Source: an uncultured Gammaproteobacteria bacterium (GTDB lineage: Bacteria > Pseudomonadota > Gammaproteobacteria > HK1). Taken from it: 64,000 nt of DNA. The position numbers and the translations under genes are program-made. The first letter of the stretch is position 1. Each line of letters opens with the position of its first letter. The stretch spans positions 3,063,694 through 3,127,693 of the forward strand of contig OY282378.1 of the NCBI GenBank assembly GCA_958295835.1, read 5' to 3'. The notes beneath the pieces are model-generated. The model was not told the origin of the DNA and did not search any database. It saw nothing but the letters and a program-made list of their open reading frames with translations. Below are positions 26,196 through 36,210 of the stretch, one piece after another.

Positions 26196-27392
26196 ATGGA
26201 CCGCGTCGAATGCATCGTGGTCGGCGCCGGGGTCGTCGGGCTTGCGGTGGCGCGCGCGCTGGCGTTGCGCGGTCGCGAGGTGATCGTTCTGGAGCGCCAC
26301 GACGTCATCGGCTCGGAGGTCAGCTCTCGCAACTCCGGGGTCATCCATGCCGGCCTCTACTACCCGAACGGCAGCTTGAAGGCGCGTGTGTGCGTGGACG
26401 GCAAGCACGCGCTCTATGATTTCTGCGCGAGCCACGGGGTCGCCCACGCACGTACCGGCAAGCTGGTGGTCGCGACCGAGGACGATCAGCTCGGCGCGAT
26501 GGACACGCTCATCGAGCGGGCATGGCGCAACGGCGTCCGGGATCTCGTGCGCCTCGATCCGGAGGAGACCCGCGAGCTGGAGCCGCAGGTGGAATGCGTC
26601 GGCGCGTTCCTCTCGCCCTCGACCGGCATCGTCGACGCCCACGAGTACATGCTCGCACTCCAGGGGGACGCCGAGGCGAACGGCGCGGTGGTTGCGCTCG
26701 GGAGCCCCTGTCTCGGCGGCGCAGTGCGCGACGACGGGATCCGGATCGACGCCGGCGGGGCCGAGCCGACGAGCCTGTTAAGCGACGTCGTCGTCAACGC
26801 GGCGGCACTCGGCGCGCAGGACGTCGCGCGGAGCATCGAAGGGCTCGACCCGGCGCACGTGCCGCCCCTTCACTACGCGAAGGGGAGCTACTTCTACCTG
26901 ACCGGCCGATCGCCCTTCTCGCATCTCGTCTATCCGATGCCCTCGGGCGCATGGCTCGGGGTGCACGTCGGGCTCGATCTCGGCCGCCGCTGCCGCTTCG
27001 GACCGGACCTGCACTGGGTCGACACCCTCGACTACGACGTGGACACCAGCCGGATCGAGCGTTTCTACGCATCGATCCGGCGCTACTACCCGGCGTTGCG
27101 TGACGGCGATCTACTCCCCGACTACACCGGCATCCGTCCCAAGATCTACGGCCCCGGCGAGACCGCACCCGACTTCGTCATCCAGGGCGCGGAGACCCAC
27201 GGCATCGACGGCCTCGTCAACCTGTTCGGAATCGAATCCCCGGGGCTCACTTCTTCGCTGGCCATCGCCGAAGAGGTCGTGGCCCGCCTCCACCCGTTCA
27301 CGCCCGTTTCGCCATCCCGCCCAGCGGCCGTCCTCCGAGGAGATGCAGGTGGAGGTGGAACACCTCCTGGTTCCCGTCGCGGTTGCAGTTGA
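26196..27392 (+). CDS. lhgO: L-2-hydroxyglutarate oxidase (LhgO-like FAD oxidoreductase)
   Basis: DAO-family flavoprotein that oxidises L-2-hydroxyglutarate to 2-oxoglutarate at the membrane. '[17 protein letters not shown]' is the FAD-binding GxGxxG; '[17 protein letters not shown]' is the family signature and carries the substrate region; '[11 protein letters not shown]', 'HVGLDLGRR' and '[18 protein letters not shown]' are the later conserved blocks. The family's natural end is near 'ARLHPF' (about 27300); the frame runs ~30 codons further, antisense to hinT, so the two convergent genes overlap by 95 bases. No good ribosome site precedes the ATG. Confidence 0.9.
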   Translation: MDRVECIVVGAGVVGLAVARALALRGREVIVLERHDVIGSEVSSRNSGVIHAGLYYPNGSLKARVCVDGKHALYDFCASHGVAHARTGKLVVATEDDQLGAMDTLIERAWRNGVRDLVRLDPEETRELEPQVECVGAFLSPSTGIVDAHEYMLALQGDAEANGAVVALGSPCLGGAVRDDGIRIDAGGAEPTSLLSDVVVNAAALGAQDVARSIEGLDPAHVPPLHYAKGSYFYLTGRSPFSHLVYPMPSGAWLGVHVGLDLGRRCRFGPDLHWVDTLDYDVDTSRIERFYASIRRYYPALRDGDLLPDYTGIRPKIYGPGETAPDFVIQGAETHGIDGLVNLFGIESPGLTSSLAIAEEVVARLHPFTPVSPSRPAAVLRGDAGGGGTPPGSRRGCS

Positions 27393-27645
27393 TGATGAGC
27401 CGGTAGCCGCTCTCGGCGATCCCCTCGCTCCTTGCGAGGTCGCGGGCGACGAGCAGCATGTGTCCGGCGAGCGCCTCGTCCTCGTCGGCGAGATCGTTGA
27501 CGGTCGGGATCTCCCGGTTCGGCACGATGAGGATGTGGGTCGGGGCGGCCGGGCGGATGTCGCGGAACGCGGTCACCCGGTCGTCCTTGTAGACGACGTC
27601 GGCGGACACCTCGCCCGCGACGATCTTCGAGAAAATGGTGGACAT
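27298..27645 (-). CDS. hinT: HIT-family nucleotide hydrolase (HinT-like)
   Basis: 115 residues, the normal size for HinT purine nucleoside phosphoramidases. N-terminal '[19 protein letters not shown]', mid 'PTHILIVPN', and the histidine triad '[10 protein letters not shown]' near the C-terminus, where the middle His of HxHxH is the nucleophile. A strong AGGAGG precedes the ATG. It is convergent with lhgO and overlaps its last 95 bases. Confidence 0.94.
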   Translation of the reverse strand: MSTIFSKIVAGEVSADVVYKDDRVTAFRDIRPAAPTHILIVPNREIPTVNDLADEDEALAGHMLLVARDLARSEGIAESGYRLIINCNRDGNQEVFHLHLHLLGGRPLGGMAKRA

Positions 27646-27934
27646 CGGGCCTCCTTTGCCGGGTCGGGTGTGCCCGGGCGCGTCCGCAAGGGTATCGAGC
27701 CGCCGACGGGGAACGCGCGCTGGCGTTCGAGCGGCGCGCATGATAGCCGAGCCGGGGCAGGAAGGCGCCATGCCCGGTTCAGGGCCGGGACATGGCGGCG
27801 CCCATGACCGCCAGGTCGCGGCCCCTGCGATATCGCCGGGTCTTGCGGTCGTCACGAACCACGAAAGAGACTTCGACGGGACCCCGGGCATCGCCATCGA
27901 GAGCTGGACGATGCCCTGACATTCGAACCGCGTT

Positions 27935-28816
27935 CTATCGAGCCGACGCCAACGCCCGCGCCATCGTCCGTGCGATGTCGGCCGGGGAGTCCGGGACGAG
28001 CACGCCGGCCCCGCGTAGCGCGTCGAGCTTCTCCCGCGCGCTGCCGCGGCCGCCGGAGATGATCGCGCCGGCATGTCCCATGCGGCGGCCGGCCGGGGCG
28101 GTCGTGCCCGCGACGTAGCCCACCACCGGCTTCGACGGGCGCGCATCGCCGAGGAACGTGGCCGCCGTCTCCTCCTCGACCCCCCCGATCTCGCCGATGA
28201 GGATGATCCCATCCGTCTCGTCGTCGGCGAGGAACAGCTTCAGGCAGTCGACGAAGCCGATGCCGTGCACCGGATCGGCGCCGATCCCCACCACCGTGCT
28301 CTGCCCGAGGCCGAGGGCGGTGCACTGCGCCGCGGCTTCATAGGTGAGGGTGCCCGAGCGCGAGACGATGCCGATGCGCCCGCGGCGGTGGATGAGCCCC
28401 GGCATGATGCCGATCCGGCATGCGCCGGGGGTGATGATGCCGGGGGTGTTCGGCCCGATGAGGGTGGTGGAGGATCCTTCGAGCGCACGCTTGACGCGCA
28501 CCATGTCGAGCACCGGGACTCCCTCGGTGACGCACACCACCACTTCGATGCCGGCATGGATCGCTTCCAGCATCGCATCGGCCGCGTGCTCGGGCGGAAC
28601 GTAGATGGCCGAGGCGTCCGCCCCGGTCGCCTCCACCGCGTCGGCGACCCGATCGTAGACCGGAAGATACAGATGCCGGCTGCCGCCCTTGCCGGGGGTG
28701 ACGCCCGCGACGACCCGGGTCCCGTAGGCGATGGACTGCTCGGTGTGGAACGTCCCCTGCGCGCCGGTGATGCCCTGGCAGACGACCCGCGTGCCGGCAT
28801 CGACGAGGATGGCCAC
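27935..28816 (-). CDS. sucD: Succinate- (or malate-) CoA ligase, alpha subunit
   Basis: 293 residues. '[17 protein letters not shown]' (CoA-binding N-terminus), 'GVTPGKGG', '[12 protein letters not shown]', '[15 protein letters not shown]', 'LIGEIGG' and '[10 protein letters not shown]', which contains the phosphorylated His, are all present. GTG start, one base after the beta-subunit stop: a two-gene operon. TCA-cycle SucD and serine-cycle MtkB share these motifs and cannot be separated by eye. Confidence 0.9.
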   Translation of the reverse strand: MAILVDAGTRVVCQGITGAQGTFHTEQSIAYGTRVVAGVTPGKGGSRHLYLPVYDRVADAVEATGADASAIYVPPEHAADAMLEAIHAGIEVVVCVTEGVPVLDMVRVKRALEGSSTTLIGPNTPGIITPGACRIGIMPGLIHRRGRIGIVSRSGTLTYEAAAQCTALGLGQSTVVGIGADPVHGIGFVDCLKLFLADDETDGIILIGEIGGVEEETAATFLGDARPSKPVVGYVAGTTAPAGRRMGHAGAIISGGRGSAREKLDALRGAGVLVPDSPADIARTMARALASAR

Positions 28817-28817
28817 G

Positions 28818-29990
28818 TCAGCTCCCCGCCACTCCGGCGGCGGCGCGCACCGCCCGGGCGGCAGCGTCGCCGAGCGAGTCGGCGTGCTCGGCGCCGACGC
28901 CGGTGTCGCGCAGGACCTTGCGCGCGAGCTCGCGGTTCACGCCCTCGAAGCGGGCGACGATGGGGACGCTCCGTCCGGCGGCGCGGCATGCCGCCGCGAG
29001 CGCCTCGGCCACCGCGTCGCACCGGGTGATCCCGCCCCCGACGACGTTGACGAGCATCGCCTTGACCCGTGGGTTCTCCAGCACGAGCCGGCAGGCGGCC
29101 GTGATCCGGTCGCGCCCGGCGGCCGGGGGGACGTCGAGGAAGTTCGCGGGCGCTCCACCGTGGAGCTCGAGGATGTCCATGGTGGCCATCGCGAGACCGG
29201 CGCCGTTCACCACGCAGCCGATGTCGCCGTCGAGGGCGATGTAGTTGAACCCGTGGTGCGCCCGGTCGAGCCTGCCGTCGGGCTCGTGCTCGCGCAGGGC
29301 CTCGATGTCGCGGTGACGAAACAGGGCGTTGTCGTCGATGCTCATCTTGGCGTCGAGGGCAAGCAGGGCGCCGTCCCGGGTGAGCGCGAGGGGGTTGATC
29401 TCGACAAGCGAGGCGTCGAATGCGACGAAGGCGTCGTAGAGTCCGATCATCAGGCGCTCGGCGTCGCCGGCCGGCGGCCCGCCGAGGCCGATGTCCGCGG
29501 CCAGACGCCGCGCATCGGCGGCGCGCAGTCCCTCCATCGGGTCGATGGCGACGCGGGCGATTCGTTCCGGCTGCTCGCCGGCCACCGATTCGATGGACGA
29601 CCCGCCGGCGTCGGACCCGACGAGGGTGATCCGCGACGCCGCGCGGTCGAGACCGAGGGCGAGGTAGTGCTCGCTCGCAGTCTCGCACACGGTCTCGACG
29701 TACACCCGGCGCACGGGCTCGCCTTCGCCGTCGGTCTGGGGCGTGACCAGCCGGGAGCCGAGCATCGCGCGCGCGGCCTCCCGCACGTCCGGCTCGGAAG
29801 CCGCCATCTTCACCCCGCCGGCCAGGCCGCGGTCGCCGGCGAGGATCTGTGCCTTCACCGCCCAGCGCCCGCCGCCGAGCCGGCGGGCGGCGAGCTCGGC
29901 TTCCTCCGCGGTGAACGCGCATTCGCCGGGCGGCGACGTCACGCCGTAGGAGCGCAGGAGCTGCTTGGCCTGGTACTCGTGGATGTCCAT
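28818..29990 (-). CDS. sucC: Succinate- (or malate-) CoA ligase, beta subunit
   Basis: 390 residues beginning '[17 protein letters not shown]', with an ATP-grasp domain ('[19 protein letters not shown]') and '[10 protein letters not shown]', '[12 protein letters not shown]' and 'PANFLDV' in order. '[18 protein letters not shown]' has one residue more than the usual 'FGGIxRCD' loop. '[19 protein letters not shown]' is reminiscent of malate-CoA ligase beta (MtkA) as well as SucC, so substrate is uncertain. The neighbours glyA (divergent, 170 bases) and a formyl-THF hydrolase-like gene make a one-carbon link possible. Confidence 0.87.
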   Translation of the reverse strand: MDIHEYQAKQLLRSYGVTSPPGECAFTAEEAELAARRLGGGRWAVKAQILAGDRGLAGGVKMAASEPDVREAARAMLGSRLVTPQTDGEGEPVRRVYVETVCETASEHYLALGLDRAASRITLVGSDAGGSSIESVAGEQPERIARVAIDPMEGLRAADARRLAADIGLGGPPAGDAERLMIGLYDAFVAFDASLVEINPLALTRDGALLALDAKMSIDDNALFRHRDIEALREHEPDGRLDRAHHGFNYIALDGDIGCVVNGAGLAMATMDILELHGGAPANFLDVPPAAGRDRITAACRLVLENPRVKAMLVNVVGGGITRCDAVAEALAAACRAAGRSVPIVARFEGVNRELARKVLRDTGVGAEHADSLGDAAARAVRAAAGVAGS

Positions 29991-30031
29991 CGGCTGGCAG
30001 GGGGCGGTCGAGTCTTCCGGAAATTACGATA

Positions 30032-30060
30032 TGCCAAGCAGCCGGTCCCGGCAATATAAT
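30032..30060 (+). promoter_or_regulatory. Likely glyA promoter (perfect -10 TATAAT)
   Basis: TATAAT at 30055-30060, about 100 bases before the glyA ATG, with only a weak -35 (TGCCAA, 17-base spacer). On the other strand TTGCCG and TATCGT with a 17-base spacer could drive the CoA-ligase operon, so divergent promoters may overlap here. Confidence 0.5.
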
Positions 30061-30159
30061 GCCGCACGCTCCGCGCGGGAGCGGAGCCGCCCCGCCCCAC
30101 CGCGCCGCCCGGACGGCGGCTTTGCCCGCCGACGGCGAACCACGACACGGAGAACCACG

Positions 30160-31479
30160 ATGCACGCAACGGAAGAGCTTGTCACCGAATCCCACGATCC
30201 GGCGAACCAGGCGGCGTTCTTCGGCGCCACGCTGGCTGAGACCGATCACGCGCTGGCGAAGAGCATCGAGGACGAGCTGCATCGCCAGCAGCACCGGATC
30301 GAGCTGATCGCCTCGGAGAACATCGTCTCCCGGGCCGTGCTGGAGGCGCAGGGCTCCGTGCTCACCAACAAGTACGCGGAAGGCTATCCGGCGCGGCGAT
30401 ACTACGGCGGCTGCGAGTACGTCGACGTGGCCGAGAGCCTGGCCATCGCCCGCGCCAGGGAGCTCTTCGACTGCACGTTCGCCAACGTGCAGCCCCATTC
30501 CGGAGCCCAGGCCAACCAGTGCGTGATGCTCGCCCTGCTCGCGCCGGGGGACACCATCCTCGGCATGTCCCTGGCCGCCGGCGGGCACCTGACCCACGGC
30601 GCGGCGCCGAACCTCTCGGGCAAGTGGTTCAACGCCGTGCAGTACGGGGTCCGGCGCGAAGACGGCCGGATCGATTACGACGAAGTCGCCGCGCTTGCGC
30701 GCGAGCACAGGCCCAGGCTGATCATCGCGGGCGGCTCCGCCTACCCCCGGATCATCGACTTCGAGCGCTTCCGCGCCATCGCCGACGAGGTCGGGGCATG
30801 GCTGCACGTGGACATGGCCCATTTCGCGGGACTGGTCGCCGCCGGGGTCCACCCAAGCCCGCTGCCGCACGCGCACGTGGTCACCTCCACCACCCACAAG
30901 ACCCTGCGCGGCCCCCGCGGAGGATTGATCCTCGGCAACGACGAGGCGCTGGGCAGGAAGATCAACTCCGCCGCGTTCCCCGGCCTGCAGGGCGGTCCGC
31001 TGATGCACGTGATCGCCGGCAAGGCGGCCGCCTTCGGCGAAGCCCTGAAGCCGGCGTACAAGGGGTATGCGCAACGGGTCGTGGACAACGCCCGGGCGCT
31101 CGCGGACTCGCTGCTCGACCACGGCTTCGGCATCGTCTCCGGGGGCACCGACACGCACCTCATGCTGGTGGATCTGCGGCCCAAGGGCCTCACCGGCAAG
31201 GCGGCGGAGGAAAGCCTCGACCGGGCCGGCATCACCTGCAACAAGAACGGCGTCCCCTTCGACACGGAGAAGCCCACCATCACCTCGGGCATCCGCCTCG
31301 GCAGCCCCGCGGTCACCACCCGGGGATTCGGCGTCGCGGAGTTCAGGGAGGTCGGTGACCTGATCGCCGGGGTCCTGGAGGGGCTGGCGCGGCACCCCGA
31401 CGACAACACCGCGGCCGAGACCGAGGCGCTCCACCGCGCGGAAGCGCTCTGCCGGCGCTTCCCCATCTATCCGGGATGA
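30160..31479 (+). CDS. glyA: serine hydroxymethyltransferase
   Basis: PLP enzyme converting serine and THF to glycine and 5,10-methylene-THF. '[19 protein letters not shown]', '[20 protein letters not shown]', '[12 protein letters not shown]' and '[16 protein letters not shown]' (PLP Lys) are unmistakable. At 439 residues it is slightly longer than usual owing to an N-terminal extension of ~20 residues before the family start; GGAG lies eight bases before the ATG at 30160. It is followed by a hairpin and, on the other strand, a folate-related formyltransferase-fold gene. Confidence 0.96.
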   Translation: MHATEELVTESHDPANQAAFFGATLAETDHALAKSIEDELHRQQHRIELIASENIVSRAVLEAQGSVLTNKYAEGYPARRYYGGCEYVDVAESLAIARARELFDCTFANVQPHSGAQANQCVMLALLAPGDTILGMSLAAGGHLTHGAAPNLSGKWFNAVQYGVRREDGRIDYDEVAALAREHRPRLIIAGGSAYPRIIDFERFRAIADEVGAWLHVDMAHFAGLVAAGVHPSPLPHAHVVTSTTHKTLRGPRGGLILGNDEALGRKINSAAFPGLQGGPLMHVIAGKAAAFGEALKPAYKGYAQRVVDNARALADSLLDHGFGIVSGGTDTHLMLVDLRPKGLTGKAAEESLDRAGITCNKNGVPFDTEKPTITSGIRLGSPAVTTRGFGVAEFREVGDLIAGVLEGLARHPDDNTAAETEALHRAEALCRRFPIYPG

Positions 31480-31527
31480 ACGTCCGCGACCCCGTGGCCT
31501 GACCGCGCGCGCATCGACGCCAGGAAG

Positions 31528-31546
31528 GCCGCGCTTCGCGCGGCCA
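31528..31546 (+). terminator. Hairpin after glyA
   Basis: GGCCGCGC-TTC-GCGCGGCC, a perfect 8-bp stem about 50 bases after the glyA stop. There is no T run, so intrinsic termination is uncertain. Confidence 0.4.
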
Positions 31547-31633
31547 TGCCTGTTCACGAGTTGCTGCGGGCGCGGGCGATGACCCGTACGCCGGGTGATG
31601 GCGAAACCGTCTCGCCCGGCGGCGGCCCGCACC

Positions 31634-31664
31634 CGTATGGAACAAACCTGTTCCCCGCCCGCCC
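31634..31664 (-). repeat. Palindromic element B, just past the end of the formyltransferase gene
   Basis: GTATGGAACAAACCTGTTCC followed by CCGCCCGCC; the reverse complement matches element B at 17757-17790. It ends seven bases from the stop codon of the leftward gene. Confidence 0.8.
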
Positions 31665-31670
31665 GCGGAG

Positions 31671-32588
31671 CTATGCGAAACGCGCCCCCGCGCCCAGCCC
31701 GGTCGCCCTTGCCCAGTCGGCCGCGGGCGTCTTCTTGCCTCCCGCCGGACGCACGCGCTTGACGAGGATCTGTCCGTCCGCAGTCGCCACCTGCACGCCC
31801 TCCTCCCCGACGCGGGTGACCTGGCCGGGCTGGACGCTTCTCGCCTCGGGAATTCTCAGGCTGTCGAAGACCGCGACCTTGACCCCCTCCCAGGTGGTCC
31901 AGGCGCCCGGCGCGGGGTTGCAGCCCCGGATCAGGTTCCAGGTCGTGCGCGTGGGCAGATGCCAGTTGATGCGCACCAGATCGCCCCGGCACCAGCCCTC
32001 GTAGGTGGCCTTCGAGTGGTCCTGCGGGATCTTCGGCGCCCGGCCTTCGCGCACCAGGTCCACGCTTTCGAGCATGGCCTCGACCCCCAGGGGGAACAGC
32101 TTGTCGAAGTAGAGGCTGCCCAGGGTGTCGTCATCGGCGATCTCCACCTCCTTCTGCATCAGGATCGGCCCCTCGTCGAGCCCGGCGTCCGGCCAGAAGA
32201 CGGAGAGCCCGGTGCGGGTCTCGCCCCAGATGACGGGCCAGTTGATGGAGCTGCCGCCCCGGTGCCGGGGCAGCAGGGAGGGGTGGTACTGGATGGAGCC
32301 GTGCACGGGGACGTTCAGCACCTCCTCTGGCACGAACAGGGTGACGTAAGCCATCACGCAGAGGTCCGGCAGAAGCGAGGCCATTTGCCCGGCGGCGTCC
32401 GGCTTGCGGTAGGACCTCGGCTGGAAGACGGGCAATCCGCGCATCATCGCGCATTGCTTGATGGGGTCCGGGGGCCGGCCTTCCCGGTCCGGCTCGCAGT
32501 ACACCCCGATGACGTCCTCGCCGCGGTCGAGCAGCGCTTCCAGCACGCTTTTCCCGAACGCCTGCTGGCCATGCACGATGATCCTCAT
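31671..32588 (-). CDS. Formyltransferase-fold protein, 10-formyl-THF hydrolase-like
   Basis: 305 residues with the formyltransferase fold used by Fmt, PurN and the hydrolase domain of 10-formyl-THF dehydrogenase. 'GSIQYHPSLLPRHRGGSSIN' carries the catalytic His and 'VFWPDAGLDEGPILMQKEVE' the catalytic Asp. These blocks, the 'MRIIVHGQQAFGKSVLEAL' start and the C-terminal 'RGCNPAPGAWTTW' resemble the N-terminal domain of mammalian ALDH1L1 more than Fmt. A role in recycling 10-formyl-THF, beside glyA, is plausible. GGAG precedes the ATG by eight bases. Confidence 0.8.
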   Translation of the reverse strand: MRIIVHGQQAFGKSVLEALLDRGEDVIGVYCEPDREGRPPDPIKQCAMMRGLPVFQPRSYRKPDAAGQMASLLPDLCVMAYVTLFVPEEVLNVPVHGSIQYHPSLLPRHRGGSSINWPVIWGETRTGLSVFWPDAGLDEGPILMQKEVEIADDDTLGSLYFDKLFPLGVEAMLESVDLVREGRAPKIPQDHSKATYEGWCRGDLVRINWHLPTRTTWNLIRGCNPAPGAWTTWEGVKVAVFDSLRIPEARSVQPGQVTRVGEEGVQVATADGQILVKRVRPAGGKKTPAADWARATGLGAGARFA

Positions 32589-33037
32589 GTTTCGTTCTCC
32601 GAACGATCTCGAAAAATTCTCTGATCCCGGCCCACGTCATCGCTCCCGGCGAGCGGCCGGTGGAGCCTGGGCAGGCGCGTTTCCGGTGTGTTCCATTCCC
32701 GAGCGTCGAGCGCAGCCGGTTCGCCGCGTCCGGCGGCAGGCACCGTGGGGCCGCACCCGGCGCCGACGCCGAACCGAGTACGAGTCCGACATCGCAGTGC
32801 GCACGTTTCGGCATCCGTGCGAGCCCGTGTCCGACATCGAACCGGACCCACGCCACTTCCGCGCGATACGTGCACTGTCACAGCATCTCCCCTCGACAAG
32901 GCACAGGCAAGTGCGCGGGCGGAAAGCGAGCCGTTGTCCGGAACGATAGTGCATCACCGGCCTCATCGGGAGGGAGCCGCGAACGCCCGCACGGATCCGG
33001 TGCAGGTCATCCCAACCGTCCTGCGCGGGGAGCTCGG
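32589..33037. other. ~0.45 kb intergenic region before the pilus cluster
   Basis: Divergent region between the formyltransferase-like gene and the secretin gene. No gene is supported. It contains two GTCCGACATCG words (about 32787 and 32829) similar to the tandem repeat at 42676. The pilus-cluster promoter is expected here but no clear boxes were seen. Confidence 0.4.
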
Positions 33038-34690
33038 GTGTCGGGACGTATCGTTGAACGCATCCTCCTCGTCGCGGGCTTCACCGTGGTGGTGAGCGCG
33101 TGTCAGGCGCCGGCCCCGCGCGGATTGTCCCGCGGGCACCTCGCCGAGCAGGTGCAGGCCGAGGTGTCGAGAATTCCCGCGCCGGTTCGGCGGACTTCGT
33201 TCGTTCCGCCGCCCGTTCCGAGTGCGGCACGGGAGACGTACACCGTGGTGGTCAACGAAGTGCCCGCGAAGGATCTGCTCTTCGCCCTGACGCGCGATGC
33301 GTCCATCAACGCCGACATCGACCCGTCCATCGAGGGCTTCGTGACCATCAACGCCATCGATCAGACCCTCGACGCGATCCTCGACCGCATCAGCCGCCAG
33401 CTCGACTTCCGCCACCACCGTCGGGACGGGGTGCTCGTGATCGAGCCGGACGTACCGGTGTTCCGAAGCTATCGAATCGACTACGTCAACGTGGCCCGCG
33501 ACGTTCGTTCGAGCAGCTCCACCGCGACCCAGGTATCGGCCGGAGGGGAGGGCCAGGCGAGCCTCGGCAACAACTCGTCGACCGACATCGACAGCCTCTC
33601 GAGCAATCGGTTCTGGGAGACCATGACCGCGGCGGTGCGCGGGATCGCTCTGGGGGGTGAGGGTCCTCGGCCGGGGACGGAGGGCGCGGACAATCCGGAA
33701 GATCCCGACGGCGCGGGCCACGGCGGCGAAGTCGTGATTCCGAGCCCGGAAGCGGGAATCCTCCTCGTGCGCGCGACAGCCCGCCGGCATCGCGAGGTCC
33801 GGGCGTACCTGGACGAAGTGCTCGCCAGCGCGCGCCGTCAGGTGCTCATCGAGGCGACGATCGTCGAAGTCGAGCTGAGCGATCGTTATCAGGCCGGTGT
33901 CGACTGGAATCGGCTCGCGAACGGCGCCGGAGTCAGCGTGGATCAGAGCCTGCTCGCCGGCAATCTGGCGACGCCGCCGTTCCTTCTGCTGCGCTACGAG
34001 AATGCGTCGCTGGGATTGACGGTGCGGCTGCTGAAGGAGTTCGGCAAGGTTCAGGTGCTGTCGAGTCCGAAGCTCGTGGTTCTGAACAATCAGACCGCGG
34101 TGCTGAAGGCGATCCGCAACATCGTCTACTTCGAGGTGAACGTGGAGACGGCGAGCGGAACGGATACCAGTCCCGGGGCCACCAGCATCGACACGGACGC
34201 GCGTACCGCCCCGGAAGGCATCATGCTCGCGGTGACCCCGCACGTGAGCCGTACCGGCGAGATCATCCTGAACGTGCGGCCGACCATCACCCGCGTCAAC
34301 CGTTTCGTCAACGATCCGCAGCCCGACCTCGCTGCCGCCGGGGTGACCAATCCGGTCCCCGAGCTGCTGGTGCGCGAGATGGAATCGGTGCTGCGGCTCA
34401 ATTCCGGACAGGTGGCGGTCCTCGGCGGGCTGATGCAGGACAACCGGCAGATCGACACCGACCGGGTGCCGGTGCTCTCGGAGGTGGACGGCATCGGCGC
34501 CGCGTTCCGGTTCCGCAAGAACCACTTCATCAAGACCGAGCTCGTGATCTTCATTCGTCCGAGGGTCATCCGGACCCCGAGCGTCGGAGAGGACTTGCAG
34601 GATTTCCGGTCCTATCTCCCCGCGAGCAGCGAGCCCCCGCGGCCGATACCGCTGCCCGGAGAGCGCCTGCCGTCCGGGGTGCGGCCATGA
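33038..34690 (+). CDS. mshL: MshL/PilQ-like outer-membrane secretin, lipoprotein
   Basis: 550 residues from a GTG preceded by GGGGAG. The N-terminus 'ILLVAGFTVVVSAC' is a lipoprotein signal (VSA-C lipobox). A secretin N-terminal domain follows ('VVNEVPAKDLLFALTRDA'), then the secretin core: 'RRQVLIEATIVEVELSD', 'GKVQVLSSPKLVVLNNQTAV' and 'GQVAVLGGLMQDN'. A Gly/Ser/Asp-rich insert lies at about residues 165-230. It should form the outer-membrane gate of an MSHA-type pilus or secretion machine. First gene of a long co-directional run; its stop overlaps the next start (ATGA). Confidence 0.9.
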   Translation: MSGRIVERILLVAGFTVVVSACQAPAPRGLSRGHLAEQVQAEVSRIPAPVRRTSFVPPPVPSAARETYTVVVNEVPAKDLLFALTRDASINADIDPSIEGFVTINAIDQTLDAILDRISRQLDFRHHRRDGVLVIEPDVPVFRSYRIDYVNVARDVRSSSSTATQVSAGGEGQASLGNNSSTDIDSLSSNRFWETMTAAVRGIALGGEGPRPGTEGADNPEDPDGAGHGGEVVIPSPEAGILLVRATARRHREVRAYLDEVLASARRQVLIEATIVEVELSDRYQAGVDWNRLANGAGVSVDQSLLAGNLATPPFLLLRYENASLGLTVRLLKEFGKVQVLSSPKLVVLNNQTAVLKAIRNIVYFEVNVETASGTDTSPGATSIDTDARTAPEGIMLAVTPHVSRTGEIILNVRPTITRVNRFVNDPQPDLAAAGVTNPVPELLVREMESVLRLNSGQVAVLGGLMQDNRQIDTDRVPVLSEVDGIGAAFRFRKNHFIKTELVIFIRPRVIRTPSVGEDLQDFRSYLPASSEPPRPIPLPGERLPSGVRP

Positions 34691-36210
34691 ACCCGCTGAT
34701 GGATGCGCTGACACTGGCCGAGCATGCGCGACCGGCGTCAGCGGCGCACGGTGCCGACGGGTCGCCCGGCCCGGCGGCCTCGCAATCCCTTTCGCTCGCC
34801 GGCGAAGGGCCGGCGGATGGCGGCGCGCCGGCAAGGCCGTTGTTCATCGACGCGGCCTCGACGCCTTTCGAGCGTCGTCCCGACGACCTCCCGCATCCCT
34901 TCATCCCTGCCGAGCCGGCTCGCGTCATGGTCGATGATGCAGACCCCGCCGGGCTTCGCATCCGCCGGCCCCCGCCCGAACGATCCGGCGTCGGGGAATC
35001 GCGATCAGCGACGCGCCGGGCCTTCGATCCCCGGACCCTGCCGCGACGCCGCGGCATCGGCCGCCTCGTTGGAACCACCTTGTCGTTGTTCGTCGTCATC
35101 GGTATCGGGACGGGTGGCGGATACTTCATCTGGAAGACCGAATTCGTCCGGCCGGCGCTGGTGCGGCACCTGTCTCCCATGCCCGTAGCGGCCATGGAGC
35201 CGGCGCCGGCGCATGCCGCGAACGCTGCAATGGACGTGACCGGAGGGTCGGCCGCGGGCGCGGCGCTGGGGACGGGCGTGAATCCGGCGGTCTCGACGCG
35301 GGACGATCACTTGCCGGAGCCCGTGCCATCCGCGCCGTCGCCCGGAGCCGCGGGTCGAGCCGGACCGGATGGTCGCGATCGCCTCTCGGGAGCTCGGGAG
35401 TCCACGCCAACGGAGCCGGCGGCGCCGGCAGTCGGGCCGATTGCACGGGCGCCGGCCGATGCGTCCGCGGAGGCCGCGAATCTCCCGGTACCGGCAATGG
35501 AACATGCCGGGATGGAGCCACGGTCGGCCCCCGGCGCCGGTATCGAGATCAGGAAACGGATACGCGCCGATCACGTCACCGCCTCGCTCGAGCGGGCCTA
35601 TGCCGCGTTGCTTGGGGGAGATGCCGAATCGGCCGCGGAGGCGTATCGAGCCGTGCTGGGGCACGAGCCCGCCAATCGCGATGCCCACCTGGGGCTCGCG
35701 GCAGTCGCGGTGCGGGCGGGACGATGGGACGAGGCGGCCGGACATTACACACGGATTCTTGCATCCCATCCCGCCGACACCGTCGCACGAGCCGCCCTCA
35801 TCGCCATCGCCGAGCAGGATCCGGCGCGGGGGGAGAGCCGCCTGAAGGCGCTGCTGTGGAGCGAGCCGCGGGCCGCACATCTGCACTTCAACCTGGGCAA
35901 CCTCTACGCCGCGCAGTCACGCTGGCCCGAGGCGCAGCAGTCGTATTTCAACGCGCACCGTTTCGACCTCCGGAACGCCGACTATGCCTACAACCTCGCG
36001 GTCAGCCTCGATCATCTCTCGCAGCCGGAGAGCGCGCTCGGCCTCTATCGCGAGGCGCTCGTTCTGTCCCGGAGCCGTCCCGCGAGCTTCGAGGCCGAGG
36101 CGGTGCTGCAGCGCATCCGCGACCTCGATGCGCCGGTGGGAGCGGACTTCACGTCCGCCCCTCCGGTCCCGGAAGCGGCCGTCGCCGCTCCCGCCGCGCG
36201 TGTTCGATGA
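34687..36210 (+). CDS. TPR membrane protein of the pilus cluster (MshN-like)
   Basis: 507 residues. The cytoplasmic N-terminus is Pro/Ala-rich, followed by one membrane helix at about 126-147 ('LVGTTLSLFVVIGIGTGGG') and a long Pro/Ala linker. C-terminal TPR repeats begin near residue 300: 'ASLERAYAALLGGDAESAAE', 'DAHLGLAAVAVRAGRWDEAA', 'HFNLGNLYAAQSRWPEAQ' and 'YAYNLAVSLDHLSQPESALG'. Position and topology match MshN of MSHA pilus operons. It overlaps both neighbours by ATGA, so it is translationally coupled to the secretin and the ATPase. Confidence 0.78.
   Translation: MNPLMDALTLAEHARPASAAHGADGSPGPAASQSLSLAGEGPADGGAPARPLFIDAASTPFERRPDDLPHPFIPAEPARVMVDDADPAGLRIRRPPPERSGVGESRSATRRAFDPRTLPRRRGIGRLVGTTLSLFVVIGIGTGGGYFIWKTEFVRPALVRHLSPMPVAAMEPAPAHAANAAMDVTGGSAAGAALGTGVNPAVSTRDDHLPEPVPSAPSPGAAGRAGPDGRDRLSGARESTPTEPAAPAVGPIARAPADASAEAANLPVPAMEHAGMEPRSAPGAGIEIRKRIRADHVTASLERAYAALLGGDAESAAEAYRAVLGHEPANRDAHLGLAAVAVRAGRWDEAAGHYTRILASHPADTVARAALIAIAEQDPARGESRLKALLWSEPRAAHLHFNLGNLYAAQSRWPEAQQSYFNAHRFDLRNADYAYNLAVSLDHLSQPESALGLYREALVLSRSRPASFEAEAVLQRIRDLDAPVGADFTSAPPVPEAAVAAPAARVR

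Noticed and set aside
26019..26642. Open frame antisense to the start of lhgO
   Set aside because: lhgO is clearly coding on the plus strand; the antisense product has no recognisable motif.
28240..31992. A 1250-codon open frame on the minus strand
   Set aside because: It lies in another frame across sucD, sucC and antisense to glyA; its product is Arg/Pro/Gly-rich low-complexity sequence, as expected by chance in GC-rich DNA.
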